Source: Caenorhabditis elegans (Eukaryota; Nematoda; Chromadorea; Rhabditida; Rhabditidae). From it: 64,000 nucleotides of DNA. Where the stretch lies: positions 8,060,001-8,124,000 of the forward strand of contig NC_003279.8 in NCBI RefSeq assembly GCF_000002985.6, given 5' to 3'. Position 1 is the first letter of the stretch, and every line of letters starts with the position of its first letter. This document shows, in pieces, positions 46,601-59,890 of this stretch. Made by a program: the position numbers and the translations under genes. The notes under the pieces are model-generated. The model was not told the DNA's origin. It searched no databases and worked only from the letters and a program-made list of their open reading frames with translations.

Positions 46601-48942
46601 TACCGAGGTGACATGAGATCTCATAAGAAACGGCATGATATAGAACAATTGTATCGTTGTGTTCAATGCACATATACCACGAATCGACCGGTTTCATTGA
46701 AGGATCATCTTAAGCAGCATGCGATTGTCAACATGTCGATTGCAGATATCAAAAGTAGAAGAGTTGTGGTTAATCAAGGTGTAAAGATCGGAATGCGTAG
46801 AGGTGTTGGAAAGGATAAAATTTACTGCTGCGATAAGTGTCCATATGTAACACTTGCATTGGGATGCCTCTGGAGACATCATCGGAATCATAGAGATACT
46901 GCAAAGATCAATATTTGCTCGAATTGCTCATATAGTTCGATTGATCAACGAAAGATGGAAGAACATACAATTATTCATCTTGGATTGGGACTCAATGAAG
47001 CAGTTCCTTTTGTGAAAAGAGTTGATCAGAAAGGACGACCAGTATCATCGTTGACTGATCTAAATTCTGAAAAGATGAATGAAAGGAAATCAACTAAACG
47101 GAAAATGTTGGATAAGGTGGAAAAGATGGAAGTCGGAGAAGATGAGGAAGATGATGAAGAGTCAGTGGACAAGGGTACGGATGATGGAGATTACAAGCAG
47201 AGACCAGAGAAGAAACGGAAACAAAGCAGCGAAGAACCAGCATCGGATCCTGAACTATTCGGTTCATCATCTCAGCCAACTCGTCAACTTTCTGAACGAG
47301 CTACTAGAAATCGAATCAATTACTCGCTACTTTCCAAAAATGGAAGTGGAAAGCCAACCCCGTCGACAAGTTCTGCGAATTTGGAGAAGCTTGCAGGATC
47401 ATCTGGAGGTGCATCCAGCGAATCCCCTGAGCCAGACGAGTCGGTTGAGGTGTCGCACTGGAAGATTCGCACTTTTTTGAGATCGGAATATGGTGTCAAA
47501 GGTATGGAAATTTAAAATTTTTTCATTTGAAAAGAAACGATAAAAAAATATGGATATTACCGTAAGGCTACAGTCATTTAAAATGCATAATTTCAGAATC
47601 CCTCAAATGCCCAGACTGTCCGTACAAAAGTTCCGAACCGGATGTGCTCGAGAAGCATCGGTACTACCACATGACAAAAACAACACCTCGACCATACGCA
47701 TGTAGTGACTGTACATTTAATACATATACTCCAACAGCTCTCCTCCAACACCTCAAACTTCACTCCGAAGGTGTATACTTTGATCCAATGGTGAAAAAGC
47801 ATATGAAGCATCGGAAGGGCGACTCGATACCACCCGGTGTCAAGGGATATTACTGTAAAAACTGCAGTTTCAAAACGTCTATTCATCGAAATTTCATCGA
47901 GCACTCTGCGTATCATCGACAGCAATTGATTAATCGAATCAATATAACTCTGAAACGACAACCTCCTCGAATCGAGTATCAGAGACCGAAGCTTAAGCAT
48001 CAGTTTGTAGCCAAAAACGCGAAATACTGCAAGAAATGCACATTTAAATGTGTATCACAAAGCAATTTCATTGAGCACTTGGACAGACATGGATGGAATC
48101 AACTTTACAAATGTTATAGCTGTGATTATTCGGATAACACAAAATCTGTTGTCGATTTCCATCAACTTAATCATCATATTGTCAAAGATCAGACACTACA
48201 CAGTATCTGTCAATCAGCAAAGTTCCGACTCGAAAATGGAGTAATACAGATACCAGAGGTAGGGGTTTTTATGATAAAATATAAAATATTTATAAGATAA
48301 AACTTTTAAAGTTTCAAAAAATTCAAATGAAAAACATATCCAAAAATGGAGTATCACCACTAGTGAAATTATTCTTATAGTCCTTGAATAATCAAATTTC
48401 AAAATAGAATCAAATTGTACCAATTTTGAAAAAAAAATTTTCTGCCAAACGGTCTCATCTATCAAAGCTTTGGAAGTCGACCAAAATTATTTAACTTTTT
48501 CTACGCTTTTAAAATTTATAGTGGAAAAATTATAAGTGAATGCTTTGGTAAATTTCCAAAATTAAAAATAAATGCTTTTGAAGAAAATTAGAAAACAAGA
48601 AAACGAAATTTACCAAAACATTCACTGATAATTTTTAAGTAATAGTAATGACAAATCTCTAATGGAATTCTTCATTAAGTATTCATTCAAGCCAAATTAA
48701 AACATTCACAACTAATTCCGCAATAGTTTCAGACTGAGAAATCAAAACCAACACCGGATGAGTTCGTCTCCAAGACGCGCGGGTTGCTCAAATGTCCGAG
48801 TTGTGAGTATTTCTGTCACGTGTCATCCGAGTTGGCATTCCACATGTCAGTGCATCATTTGACAGAACCAAATGCTCGTGAAACAATATCATATCTTCAC
48901 ATGGGATTGGTACCACCAAAAGCTACCGTAACCACCGTTTGA
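43606..48942 (+). CDS. spr-4: SPR-4, C2H2 zinc-finger repressor (REST-like)
   Basis: Exons 43606-43926, 43970-44950, 45008-45139, 45776-46032, 46135-47501, 47597-48258 and 48733-48942 give 1,309 residues. I count 18 C2H2 fingers: two at the start of exon 2, two near its end, single fingers in exons 3 and 4, six in exon 5, five in exon 6 and one in the last exon. Most have the CxxC-x12-HxxxH spacing. Between fingers lie acidic and Lys/Arg-rich linkers, including a Ser/Pro-rich stretch. SPR-4 was found as a suppressor of the presenilin mutant sel-12 and acts with SPR-1 and SPR-5 (CoREST/LSD1-type) to repress hop-1; this is known, not seen here. The symbol rests on finger count, length and adjacency to lin-10. 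Confidence 0.88.
45212..45678. repeat. Inverted-repeat element in an spr-4 intron, carrying a nested palindrome
   Basis: The outer ends are AATACGGTACCAAGTCTCGA at the left and GAGACCAGGTACCGTAATTT at the right, the same family as 36265 and 37376. GTGCGCCTTTAAGAATTTC and CTTAAAGGCGCGCGC are the next inverted pair inward. The middle is occupied by an unrelated palindrome at 45375-45570. Confidence 0.75.
45375..45570. repeat. Near-perfect 196-bp palindrome
   Basis: Two arms of about 85-90 nt, starting ATTACGGGAACAATAAATCA and ending TGATTTATTGTTCCCGTAAT, are nearly exact reverse complements, with a short loop near 45460-45490. Transcribed within the intron it would form a long hairpin. A diverged relative lies at 26617-26935. 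Confidence 0.88.
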
Positions 48943-50134
48943 TATATTCCAAAATACAGTTTCGGAAATTTTTAATGATTTATTTTTGTGAAAAACTTAT
49001 TGTTCATCATCTCGTATTAGTCTTACGGGTTGTCAAAATCCCGATCCCCCCAAATCAACTGTCCCACTCAAAATGTTGTTTCTCTTTTGAATATTCAATT
49101 TCTAAATGTTTCTCTATTCCTGAATTTTCAACGTATATCTCAACTAATAATGTGTATCTATTTTATTCCAATTAATTATTATCCTTTTTTTCCAAAATTT
49201 TTTTCATGATAAAGTTTTATATTTAAATATGCTCGAGACTTGAAACTTGAATAATTAGAAGCCGCTTCCATGTTCCATTCACGTTGTTTTGGGGGAAAAG
49301 GAAAAAACTCTCATTTGAAATCGAAGTGGTAACGCGCTCCACGGCCACATTGAAAGCTCCGCCTCCGGACCGTGGATCTCGTTAGGTATTTGGCGGCAAA
49401 ACTGTAGGTTCAAATTAAAACATTAGATATCGCCAATTTTCGTTATGATTAACGCTGGTTTTTAAATTATTTTTATGTTTGGAAAGGTTTTCAAATTTTT
49501 TAAAATGCAATTGAAAAGTTAATAAGTTAATTGAAAGCGCTGGGTTTTACCGTATTGCAGCCGATTTCCTAACGAGACCTATGTCTCGGAGGCGGAACGT
49601 CTTCACGTCGGTTCACAATGGGCTTTTCTGCATCCCAGTAATACTACAGTCACATTTCTCGATGAACATTTTTCTTCGGATTCTGAAATCCCTTGATATT
49701 TCTCCGTTTTTGTTTGAGTAATACGTATTATAATACGAGCAATTTAGAATGAAATCTATATTATTTGGAAAAAAGTTTTTAAAAAATCCAGATTGTGACC
49801 GAAAAAAATGATTCGAAAAGAAAAAAACACAAAAATTGAGGAAAAACATGAAGAAAGAATGGCAAAAAGTTTTTTGACTCGCAAAGAATCACCTAAACAT
49901 TTCAAATTTCGTATGAAAGTTTGTGCGCTTTAATGATAACTTTTAAAATTCACATTAGGGCGCACTTTCTGGGGGAAAAGTCGAAGGAAGAAGAAAAACG
50001 TGATTATCACAGAAAAATCAATGAAATGAAATGGATTTGAAGAGGATTGTTGGAAGGAAACCTTGTGGATTTTCAACAAAAAAAACTAGATAGAAAATTT
50101 AATTTAAAACATTTTAATTAATGGAAATAAACAA
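48943..50134. other. Convergent region between spr-4 and lin-10
   Basis: The 3' ends of both genes face each other over 1.2 kb. I found no canonical AATAAA for either. For lin-10, ATTAAA at 50113-50118 (minus strand) is a possible signal. An inverted-repeat element occupies 49354-49602. The rest is AT-rich with no supported gene. Confidence 0.6.
49354..49602. repeat. Inverted-repeat element between spr-4 and lin-10
   Basis: Left arm AGCTCCGCCTCCGGACC...ATCTCGTTAGG and right arm CCTAACGAGACC...CTCGGAGGCGGAACG are inverted over about 30-35 bp. The inside is AT-rich and non-coding. Confidence 0.65.
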
Positions 50135-53100
50135 TCAAATGTATTGTGGTTGTTCTTGACCCGTTAAAAGTCTAAACATTGACGTCGGCATTGTTTTCAT
50201 GTGAATCTCTCCGACGGCCGTGGCAAGCATATTTACGATTCTGAAATATTATTTGTCTAGTTATATATAGGATTTTTGAAATAATAAAAAGAGCAAGTGT
50301 GCTCTATAGTAATTCCTCACCTGTCATGTGCAACTGCGACAACTGAAGTCCCGTTTATTTCGATGATTCTGTGACCGACTCGGATCCCGCCTCTTTCAGC
50401 GATACCACCTGGAAACGTCAAATTGATATTTTTATAGAAATTAAATTATAGTGTTCTGATGGGAGCGCGATAAAGGTCTCTAAACGACCGAAAATTTTTA
50501 AAATAGTACTGCTAAATAGTACGCGCGTTACATTTTAATTAAATATCACTGCTTGGCAATTTTTTATTCCATTTTTTTTCAGGCTTTTCCAAAAAAAAAA
50601 CTTTCTTTAGAAAATCATTTATTTTTGAGAGATTTATTGATAGAAAAAGAAAGTTATTTCGGAAAAATAATTTTTTTTTGAAAGTCGAAGATAACTAAAT
50701 ACAGTATTTACGCACATACTATTTTTCGCAACCATCATTAAAAGTTTTCCGTGGTTTGGATACCGTATTCTTACTTTATAATTTTCAAAATTTTGTATCT
50801 GGGTATTGTATAATAAGTTTATCGAAATATTACGACCCAGTTTTCTCTAGGCCACCAACGTATGACATTACGGTACTTTTGTAAGCATTATTATTTTAAA
50901 ATAACGTACCTCTAAGAAGTGAACAAATAACTCCATTTTGTACAGAGAATCCCAATTGGTACTTCGTATCGGGCCTTCTTATCCGAACTTCAACTACTGG
51001 AGGTGTTGATACAACAGTCATTCGTACTGCAGTCGCTGTCTTCATATTTTTAATCTGAGTTTGTGCAGCTGAAAGTGGTAACCCGACAAGTGATATTCCA
51101 TTGATATTGATTATTTGATCGCCAATATTCAATTTATTTGAATGTGCCGCCGGACCAACCGGATTCATGTGAGCAAGTACAACTGTTGGAAGCATTGAAC
51201 CCCATCCAGACTCTACTACAACAATTCCAAGTGGTTCACCAGCTTTCTTTGGTACAACAACTTCTTTTTGAGTTTCTTTCTTTGCAAACATTTCAAGCTC
51301 ATCACCAAGAAGCTCTTGCGAGTTTAGAACTTCCTGAAAATAATACATTTTGATGCTGAAGTACCTATTGAAGGTGGAATCTCGCCAGTGAAGATTTCTT
51401 AGAAACCTTTAATAATAGTCCAGCATGACTAAATATCAAAATTTAATACTTAAAAACAAACATTTCTTGCTAAATTTTCAGTCAAAGTTTCCAGTTTGGT
51501 AAATTGTCAAATTCTTTGGCGAATTGTTTTTAGACTGGCTTCCAGAACTAAAATAGCATAAAACGAAGAGATTGTCATTTCTGGTGTCTTTAAATCATGG
51601 CCTCATTTGTTTAATATATAATTCTAAGCTTTAAAAGTTTCTAGTTAGTTAACATGTCAATTTCCAAACTAATGAATTAAATTTAGAAAAAAATTTACCT
51701 GATAATCGATTTGCCTTAAATATGATGGATCGTCAATCCCGTTAGCTCTCAGAAATTCCACGTATGCCACTTGGAAAGCTTGTCCAATTGATTGAGCAAT
51801 GAAGGAAGCCTCATCAGATTCAAATACGTGACAAATGACTTTTGGAGTCTTACGTACTCCCCCTCCGCTACTATCACTATAAAATAATCCAATATTAACA
51901 TTTTAAGTTGAATTGGACAAACACTAAATACTGAAGTAATTTTCAATTTAAAAACGAACCCATCAGAACAAGATTCATCCGAATGACTTGTGGACATTCT
52001 TCTAGCCATTAGAACAACTAAATCTCCAATGTCCGCAATATAACTGATTGTTCGTAGTGCATGATCCATTAGAATATCTTGTCGAACATCTGTATCGGAT
52101 ATTCTCTGAAAATGTTTAGTTCAATAAAAAGTGTGTCTCATGGTGAAAGAATATAGGAGTTTACCTGTAAATCAGTGTTCAAAACCATAATCTTCTCAGT
52201 TGAAATAAACAGATCAATTTCTGTGGATGGCTGAACATCTCCCTCGGGAGCTTTAACTCTTGCCACAGCTTCCTGTGCTTGAGCCATTCGTGCTGCTTTG
52301 CTTCCTCGACTCTCGCAGAGCATTTGTGTTGAGCCCAGATATCTCGCACGGAACAGAACTCCCTCGATTAGAACTGCAGGTTCATGTACCATTGCTGCAA
52401 AGTTTTTAAATACTATCAAATTATTTCGGACGAACACTATTTTAAGCAAGTTTTTGCCACTCATAAGCCACCACCAATAACCAGAAATTTGAAATTTCCC
52501 TCTAACTGTGAGGTAGGAAAATGATCCAATCTGCCATAATTGTCTAAAATGATAGATAATCTCCATACTGCACAATTAAAAGTTTATAAGCCGTCACTTT
52601 ATGAAAGGGAAAAAATATTGTAAAATATCTGAAATGGTATTTGGAAGAAAATATTTTAGTTTCCTATGAGATTGGGAGAAGTGGGTTGAAAAGAATGTAA
52701 TTAACGGTTCTTGTTTTTGAAATGTTAGAAAATGTGAACACAAAATTTTTATACACATACATAAATATGAATTGCGACAAAAAATTTTAAAACATATTTT
52801 AATAATTGACAACTGCAAATATTACAAAAGGCAAAATTTTAGCATTTTTTGCAAAAAAGAAAAACGATATCCGGTTTTGACACGACATATTTTTCCAAAT
52901 GAAAAATCGATGCGCCTTTAAGGTTTACTGTAGTTTATAGTAAAAAAAAGGTCGTGTCGATACCGGCTTTCGTACTTTTTAATGCAAATTTGCAAAACTT
53001 TGCAACTGATAGTGAGTAATATTTTCAATTTATGAAGAAATGTTGCTGACTTCTTTGAAAATTAATGTGAAAATAGATAAAGGGACCATGCAATCACTAG

Positions 53101-56100
53101 CAAAAACCAATAAAGTAAAACCAAAAACCGGGGACCATTGAAAAACTGAAATAGGGGTGTGAAGATGCCGCATTCCAAGAGCTTTATGCAGGTACAGTTT
53201 CTTTGGAAAATCTTTTGATACGAACTCACCAAATTAAAACAAACTACAAGGTGATGGGGCGGACGGTTGTGCGCGTGTGCGACGATGGTGGAATTATTTA
53301 GTTTCAGTTTTTTTTAATTTCAAGTGCCGTTTGATTATTTAATACGAATTTGAGAATTCAGAGATTGAGATTAAAATTTGACTAAAACCTAAAATATAAT
53401 TGAATGTAGTGTGTCTAAAGTTCCTCCTGAACATACTTATAACAAAAAAGAAGGATACAACAAAAAACACGAACGGTGCGAATTATTAGTGACCCTTAAA
53501 TGAACTTTTCAAGCACTGGACTGCAAAAGTTGCATCACAGAATTTGTTATTTTATTTTATCGTCCCTTAGCTGTCATTTAAGACATCAAAAACTTGTCAA
53601 TTTGCAAAATTAATTTACATACATTGAAATATTCAAAATATTGACAATTTTCTGAAATATTTTACGACAGCCAAAAAAAAATCTGCCCCTTCAAGTTTTA
53701 AAAAAGTTCACAACTTACTTTCTTTGCTGTTTTTTTTCTTATCAACAGATCCACGTCTCTCTGCACCTTTTGTTGATGCACCCGTCGTCCCTCCATTCAG
53801 AAGTCGATCAGTTTCTTGTTCTTCTTGATCATCTCCACCACCATTTTCGGCGGCTTCCTGAGCAGCTGTTGCCGCTTCTTGCCAACTCATTTCCTTAAAA
53901 AAAATCAATTAAGGATGAGAAAATGGAAACTTTCGTTTTGTGAGAACTAGTGGAAAATGAGCAGGAAATTGAAGTGATCAATCTTTCAAGACCTCGAGGG
54001 ACTCATTATTTTTCTGTATCAAAAACTCCATTAAAAATCGGAAGAATAACCCATCAAAATGTGGAGATTGAACACAAGTTCAGTAAGTTTTTTTGTTGGT
54101 AAATCAGATTTAAAGGTTGAATTGTCTCGCGATAATAGAGATTTTTAGCTTTGAAACACTGAAAACATTTAAAAATCTAAAAAATGGAGCAGAAAACATT
54201 TTTTTACTTCGATTTTCAGTCTCTCTCTCTCTATTTTTCAAAGCTTTTATTTTGTGGTATTTGAACATACATTGAAGATACAAGAATTAAATTTTTTGTT
54301 ATTTTAAGTCCACGCTGTGTTGCTTAATATTACGGAACTTGATAAAAATACCAAAAAAATTACCTCTTCTTCCGAAGTTCTCTGCTCCCGTTGCATTTTC
54401 TTTAGATATGAATCCCTTAGCACCCATACTGGATCATCTGTACCAGCTGCAGCGGGAACACTTTGTGCTCCATTTGTTGTGCTCGTTGATGTTCCATTTT
54501 CCTTGTTCTCTTCAGGCCATCCATTTCCACTCACCCTCCGTGGAATCGGATGAGATGGTGGTGGAGGTGGAGCCAGTGCTCCGGATGGTCCAGAAGATGT
54601 TGATGGCATCGAAGGTGGAGGAGAATCGAATGGAGTTGGAGCAGCGGATTGTGCAATTTGTTGTTGAGCAAACGCAGCGGCTAGTTGCTCAGGAGTAAAT
54701 TGTTGCGCAGAGACTGTTGGAACCAAAGGTGCGGTCCCGTTTTGTACGAAATTAGGAAGTGTTGCCTGAGTTTGAAGAAATGGATTTGTTCCATTGTTCA
54801 CAAATGTTGCTGAAAAATTGTTGGTTATTCAAGAGCTGACAATGATTCCAGATCAATTATGTTTAAACCTAGGCACATTTGTGGAATCTTGATAAAAAGG
54901 AAAACTCACGATTAGGTTGTTGCATGAAGAGATTATGTTGATGTGGTTGCATCATCTGGAAACCAGGGGCGGCGCCAAATGTAGCTTGTGGAGTCATCTG
55001 AAAATTCTGAGATGCACGGCCTAGGCCAAAACGGAATACAAATTTCAGCTTAACCTAAAAATATGACTTTAAAATCATACCGTGACTCCAATCGGGAATG
55101 CATTCTGCACAAAATTCCCTGCATTCGCCATAAACATTGAATTATTCGCGAACTGTTGAGACTGTTGAGGTACTGTAGATGGTCCAACTGGTCCAACAGT
55201 TGTCGAATCGTCGGGAAGATTAAATGATGAACGGAGCTGATTGAGAGATTCTTTCGGAGCACTTTTCTCCGTGGAAGGTGGAGCTGGAGCTGTGTAGGAT
55301 AGACCACTCTGCAAATATGAAAATGTTGAGTTGATTTAATCATGGGTAAGCCAGAAACAAGAATATAGTTCACAAAGTCATTGTTTCTGATTTACCCATT
55401 CAAAATTGAAATATTCACAGCTCACAACAACATCAATAGAATCCTTGGATTATGGAAAATGACTGTTAATATTGAAATAAAACATTTGAAAAGTTATTAA
55501 AAAAAGCACGAATGGGTCGATTTATGCCGAGAAATAGAATAGAACTTCACAAATAATATACTTCACAATACTTATATTACTTTGAAAAACCGATACTATA
55601 AGAAATCAGTATATCTGATTTTCTCCGGCCTCTGTCTCCTCATTGACTATCACGTAACTTTTGATATTTTATTTCAAACTCTGTGAACCATTTTCTACAG
55701 AATCTAAAACCCAAACAAAGGAGGTGCAATAAAAGGTTAAACATGCAAACAAGAAACACAATCACGACGTTGATCATCTCTACCTTGTCGACGAACGGCG
55801 AAAAATCGTCAGCAACTGTTCGTGTACTTGATCCTCCGATAAGCTCGGCGAGTCCGTCGTCGTCAATCTGTTTTCGAAAGTTGATAACCAAGTTGTTAAA
55901 TTGTGATTTTGTATTTTAAATTAGGACCCCGAAAAAAACAAAACTAGGAACATTCTTAGAGATTATTATAGGCTATGTTAAATAGCAAACCTGACTCTAC
56001 ATTTTTTTGAATGAAAATCAATATTTTAAATTCGGAAAACGAGGATTTTGATGGAAAAAAGTGAGTGGAAAATGGGCCAAAAAATAAGAGAAAGGAAGGA

Positions 56101-59100
56101 GAAGAAGAAGTGAGTGAGTGCATTTGTGAAATTGGGCAGGAGTCTCCAAAAAAGATTTAGTAGAAAAAGAGAGTTGTAGATAGACAAAAATTAGATTATT
56201 TGATTTGTTACGAGGATGTGCAGAAAGAGACAATTGTTCCAAAGGGAAAAATATTCGAATTTTTGTTGGCCTCGATATCTAAAGTTCACAGTTCTAATGG
56301 TCTAATGCTTATTGTTTAAAAGTGGTGTAGCGCCAGTGGAAATTTTGCCAAAACATGTAGAAAGGTCTAAAAGAAAAAAGGTCTATCGAAATAAAACAAC
56401 AGCCAAAAATGTTCAGGTTTTTTCAAAAATTTGTGTCAAAGTTTTGGCATATTCCAAATATTCGAAAACAGTTGTTATTTTTGGGAAAGTTGGAGGTTTC
56501 TTGCACATTCTATGCGCATACTATGTGACTCCATAAATTGAGTTTTTCACATTTGGCTTTAGGAACTTTGATCATAGATTTCAGTGAAAAACTTTTTTTT
56601 TTCAAGAATTAATTCTCAAAATTCCGAAACCGAACGACATACCGTTTTAATATTTTTATTCTGTGATCGTCGTGTTATCTCTTTTTCCATTTCACTCATT
56701 TGTTTTCGAATGAGTGAATCCGTTCGATCACCGGATAATTTCCGCTTTTCTTCACTTTTCTCCTCTCCTCCCGCTGATTCTTGCGAATTTTCAGGAGAAT
56801 CTGATTTTTCGATGACGTCACCAATTGTCACATCGGATGACGTGGAAGTTGGTACAAGAAGCTCATCTGAAACATATTTAGGTTTGAAAATTGACAATTA
56901 GAAAAATGTTCAGGGGAAATCCCTTCAACTTTTCGTGTGGTCTCTAAGTTCCGTCCAGACATGATGGTGGGAGACGTACAACTCCTTTCGGACATGGAAC
57001 AATTAGTAAATCGGCTGAGCAAAAAGAGAGAGTGTGAGATGATAAGAGACGCAGAGATATCTCTCTTGTCTCTTCTTCTCACCAAAATGTTCTCGTGTTA
57101 CATGCTCACTTGTGACAAATGAGATACATGCTGGATCTTTTTTGAAGATTTTCTGAAGAACTTTTGGAAAATGCAATTTATTCGAAATTTTTAAAGTTGG
57201 AGTTTTACATTCCACTAGACGAAGAAGGAAACTTAATACGTTCTGTGAAAACTGTACGCCAAACGTTTGAGATAATGACTGATCTTCTGGCATTTGGCCT
57301 GAATTTCTAAAAGTGAAAAACCAACTAACCATTATTTTGAACAACGCCGCTTGTTTCCGTAGAATCTTCTGCTGGTCTCACCTAAAAATTAAAGACTGAG
57401 TTTGATTTCTAAACTAGAAGTATATTTTAATGAACATTTTTTAAAATTTTATCTTTTAAATTCCCGAACCACATTTATTTATTTTAGAGCTACAGGAAGA
57501 ACATGAAGAAGCTCCCCAAGTCATCACTTCGCCTAATTTCCAGCGTTTTGCTTGTGAGTTCAAGTGTTTGGGCTCTGCCGTAAACGAACCTCTCGATGAT
57601 TTGGTGACACATTAGAGGACACAACACTGCCAGCTGTCTGCCTTCCGTTATCGTCTTCTGAGCGATGAGATGATGATGCCTGAGAATACTTGAAGGTTAT
57701 GAAGTGCAGATGAGAATTTTGGGAGCCATAAATGCATTGCTTTTGGTAATATATTTCTAGATCTATTTCAATGTCTAGAAATATCAAATACTGTTCTGCA
57801 TCAATGCAGAAGCATAACTTTGTAATAAGAATTTGTGAACTTCTTGTGAGCTTGACTAGGTTACATCAAAATTAGAATTTCTAGCCGGCAGAGAGTGACG
57901 GAGGCGCCTCTCACACGCCTCGAGCGGGTGTCAGCCATGCATCATCAAACATCCAATAAGCATGTAATGTCTTAGGTTATTATATTGTGGCAAATTCGCC
58001 AAATCAGAAAATTATATGGTTTTTCCAGTTCACATGTTTTTATTGTGAATAAAACAATTTCGAGAGCTCTAAAAATAGTTCTTTCTGCAAAAATAAATTT
58101 CGCAACTTTTCTAGTTGTACAACAATGTTCCAAAATTGCGAAACATACATTTTCTGATGACTAATGTCATTTCCTTCATTTTTTTAAAGCTTATCAACCC
58201 CAGTTTTAAAAACTGCTTCTAATGAAAAATTGACAGTGTTTCAATTGTTTTTGTAAAATAACGCTTTATAAAACAAACCTGAGAAGAAGGTCTTGGCTGT
58301 TGAAGAGCCGGCTGAAATTGCATGGGAAACGGAATCGGAAACTGTGCTCCACTCGCGGCCATCATTTGTTGAAAATAATGATGCATGACTTCCTGATATT
58401 GAGCTGGAGAGAATACCATCTGAGGTTGAGCTTCACCCTCCTGAGCAGGAGCACCCGCTGTTGGAATATACGGATTCAAGAAGGGATTTGCGAAAAAATG
58501 ACCAGGAGGGATCATTTCTGTAAAAAATCGAATATATTGAAGAACAAGCTTTTCCTATTTTAATTGTGTTAAGTAAGCAAATATAAATAACCAATGTCAT
58601 ACATTTTCATTCTGTGCACAGAAGTTTCCTAGTGCAATATATTTAAAATATTTTCTTATACTTCCGTGTAAAATAGATTTTTGTAGGGAAGGCAACATGA
58701 AAGACGTCCAGCCATATGAATAATAGCCTATTTTTGTGGTCAGGCGGCGGCGGGGAAAAATAAGAAGAAGAGGAGAAGACAGGGAATTTTTAATCGAGAA
58801 GGTTCGAAAAACAATAATATCCCCTCTATTTTTTCTTATTCTTCGAGTGAAAATATTTGAGGAAAGGTTGACCAAAACGAAGGAGCAATTCCTTACGAAA
58901 AGTTAATATAGTCTTACTAGGGCTGGCAAATCAGACTGAACCTATCTGGATTTCAGAGCCTTTTTTCTGTGTTATTGTGTTTTTTTCATATTTTTTTTAA
59001 CTGATTTGATTTTGTCTTGCTTTTTCAAATATCTAAACATCAGATTTTTGAAGATCCGGGAATATTTAAACACACCATCTAAATTTGAAAAATGACACTC

Positions 59101-59313
59101 AAAAAACTTGAAGTCTGGTATATTTGTTTACACTTTAATTCAAAATCTCTTGTAAAACTAACGAAATGGGACTTGTTGTTGCTCTCCTCCCCCACCACCA
59201 CCGGCTCCACCCCCTTTGCTCGGCGGAGGAGTAGGCGTGGCCGATGATGTGGGGACCCCGTGTTCAGGAGACGTCGTGGCGGCTGTGGCTTGTGCTACTG
59301 CTTCAGATGACAT
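50135..59313 (-). CDS. lin-10: LIN-10, PTB-PDZ-PDZ adaptor of the Mint/X11 family
   Basis: LIN-10 places receptors in polarised cells: with LIN-2 and LIN-7 it keeps LET-23 EGFR basolateral in vulval precursors, and it localises GLR-1 in neurons. Exons in transcript order: 59163-59313, 58279-58517, 57590-57679, 57330-57381, 56643-56866, 55784-55867, 55081-55308, 54910-54997, 54364-54809, 53719-53893, 52165-52394, 51960-52105, 51699-51876, 50910-51333, 50321-50408, 50135-50240; 982 residues. The N-terminal 590 residues are low complexity (Gln, Pro, Ser, Gly), with a Gly run in exon 1. The PTB domain is about 595-780 (starts [18 protein letters not shown]). PDZ1 is about 804-888 (carboxylate loop EPLGIVVV) and PDZ2 about 895-975 (QLGFSV), ending with the family tail GQEQPQYI. 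The N-terminal region diverges from Mint proteins of vertebrates, while the PTB-PDZ part is closely similar. Confidence 0.97.
52866..52980. repeat. Small copy of the dispersed inverted-repeat family (lin-10 intron)
   Basis: The left end CGATATCCGGTTTTGACACG and the right end CGTGTCGATACCGGCTTTCG are inverted. GCGCCTTTAAGGTTTACTGTA sits inside, matching the 45212 element. At about 115 bp this is the most compact full copy in the window. Confidence 0.7.
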
Positions 59314-59584
59314 CCTGCAACAGAATTGTTCATGGTCCGATGGAAAATAGATAGGAAGATGAGGGAAAGAGAGAGGAAGCGGGAAAAGGACATGGATTAT
59401 TGGATGCTCTTCTCTCGTCTCACACGCGAATTAATTAGAGCGATGAAGAAGAGGGACAAGAGAGAAGCAGACAGAGAGAGAGTTAACGTGGGAAAATTTA
59501 GAATTAACAATTGTCACCTCGAAGTTATAAGTTAAATTTTTTCCTAAAATGAGAAAATGGGAGATGCTCAAAAAGTTTTAAGAT

Positions 59585-59890
59585 CGTGTTCGGAAGTACT
59601 GTAACACAACATGGAGTTCGAATCTACACAGACTTACAATTATGTAGTAAAAAATCTACATATCTACATATCTACATATCTAAAAATCTACATATTTTCA
59701 CTCGGGAATCGCTCGCCCACTATGGGGGAGTCTACGCAAGGACAACGCAAGGACAAGGACAACATTCTAATGGAATGGAAACAATTGCCCGACTGCACCA
59801 ATTCTAGTACAAGCGAACAATGATAACTTTTGTATTCTGTATTCCTTCACGTCTCCCAGCGAGCGTAATAAATTATTATTATTATTATAT
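59585..59890 (+). mobile_element. Probable 3' end of a non-LTR retrotransposon
   Basis: The segment ends in CGTAATAAATTATTATTATT, an (ATT)n tail of the type that terminates several nematode LINE-like elements. Before the tail comes higher-GC, complex sequence unlike its surroundings (about 59700-59860), consistent with a truncated 5' end. A TATCTACA-type tandem run (59655-59697) sits inside. No reverse transcriptase domain is visible, so this would be a dead fragment. Confidence 0.45.
59655..59697. repeat. Short tandem repeat of ATCTACAT
   Basis: About five near-identical 8-10 nt units (ATCTACAT, one reading ATCTAAAA) in tandem, inside the suspected retrotransposon fragment. Confidence 0.7.

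Noticed and set aside
56828..57344. Minus-strand open frames in a lin-10 intron, possible alternative exons
   Set aside because: No good acceptor and donor pair joins them in frame to lin-10, and the main model already gives the full-length protein.
59326..59535. Arg/Glu/Lys-rich plus-strand open frame
   Set aside because: It comes from a purine-rich low-complexity tract (AGAGAG-type) with no domain.
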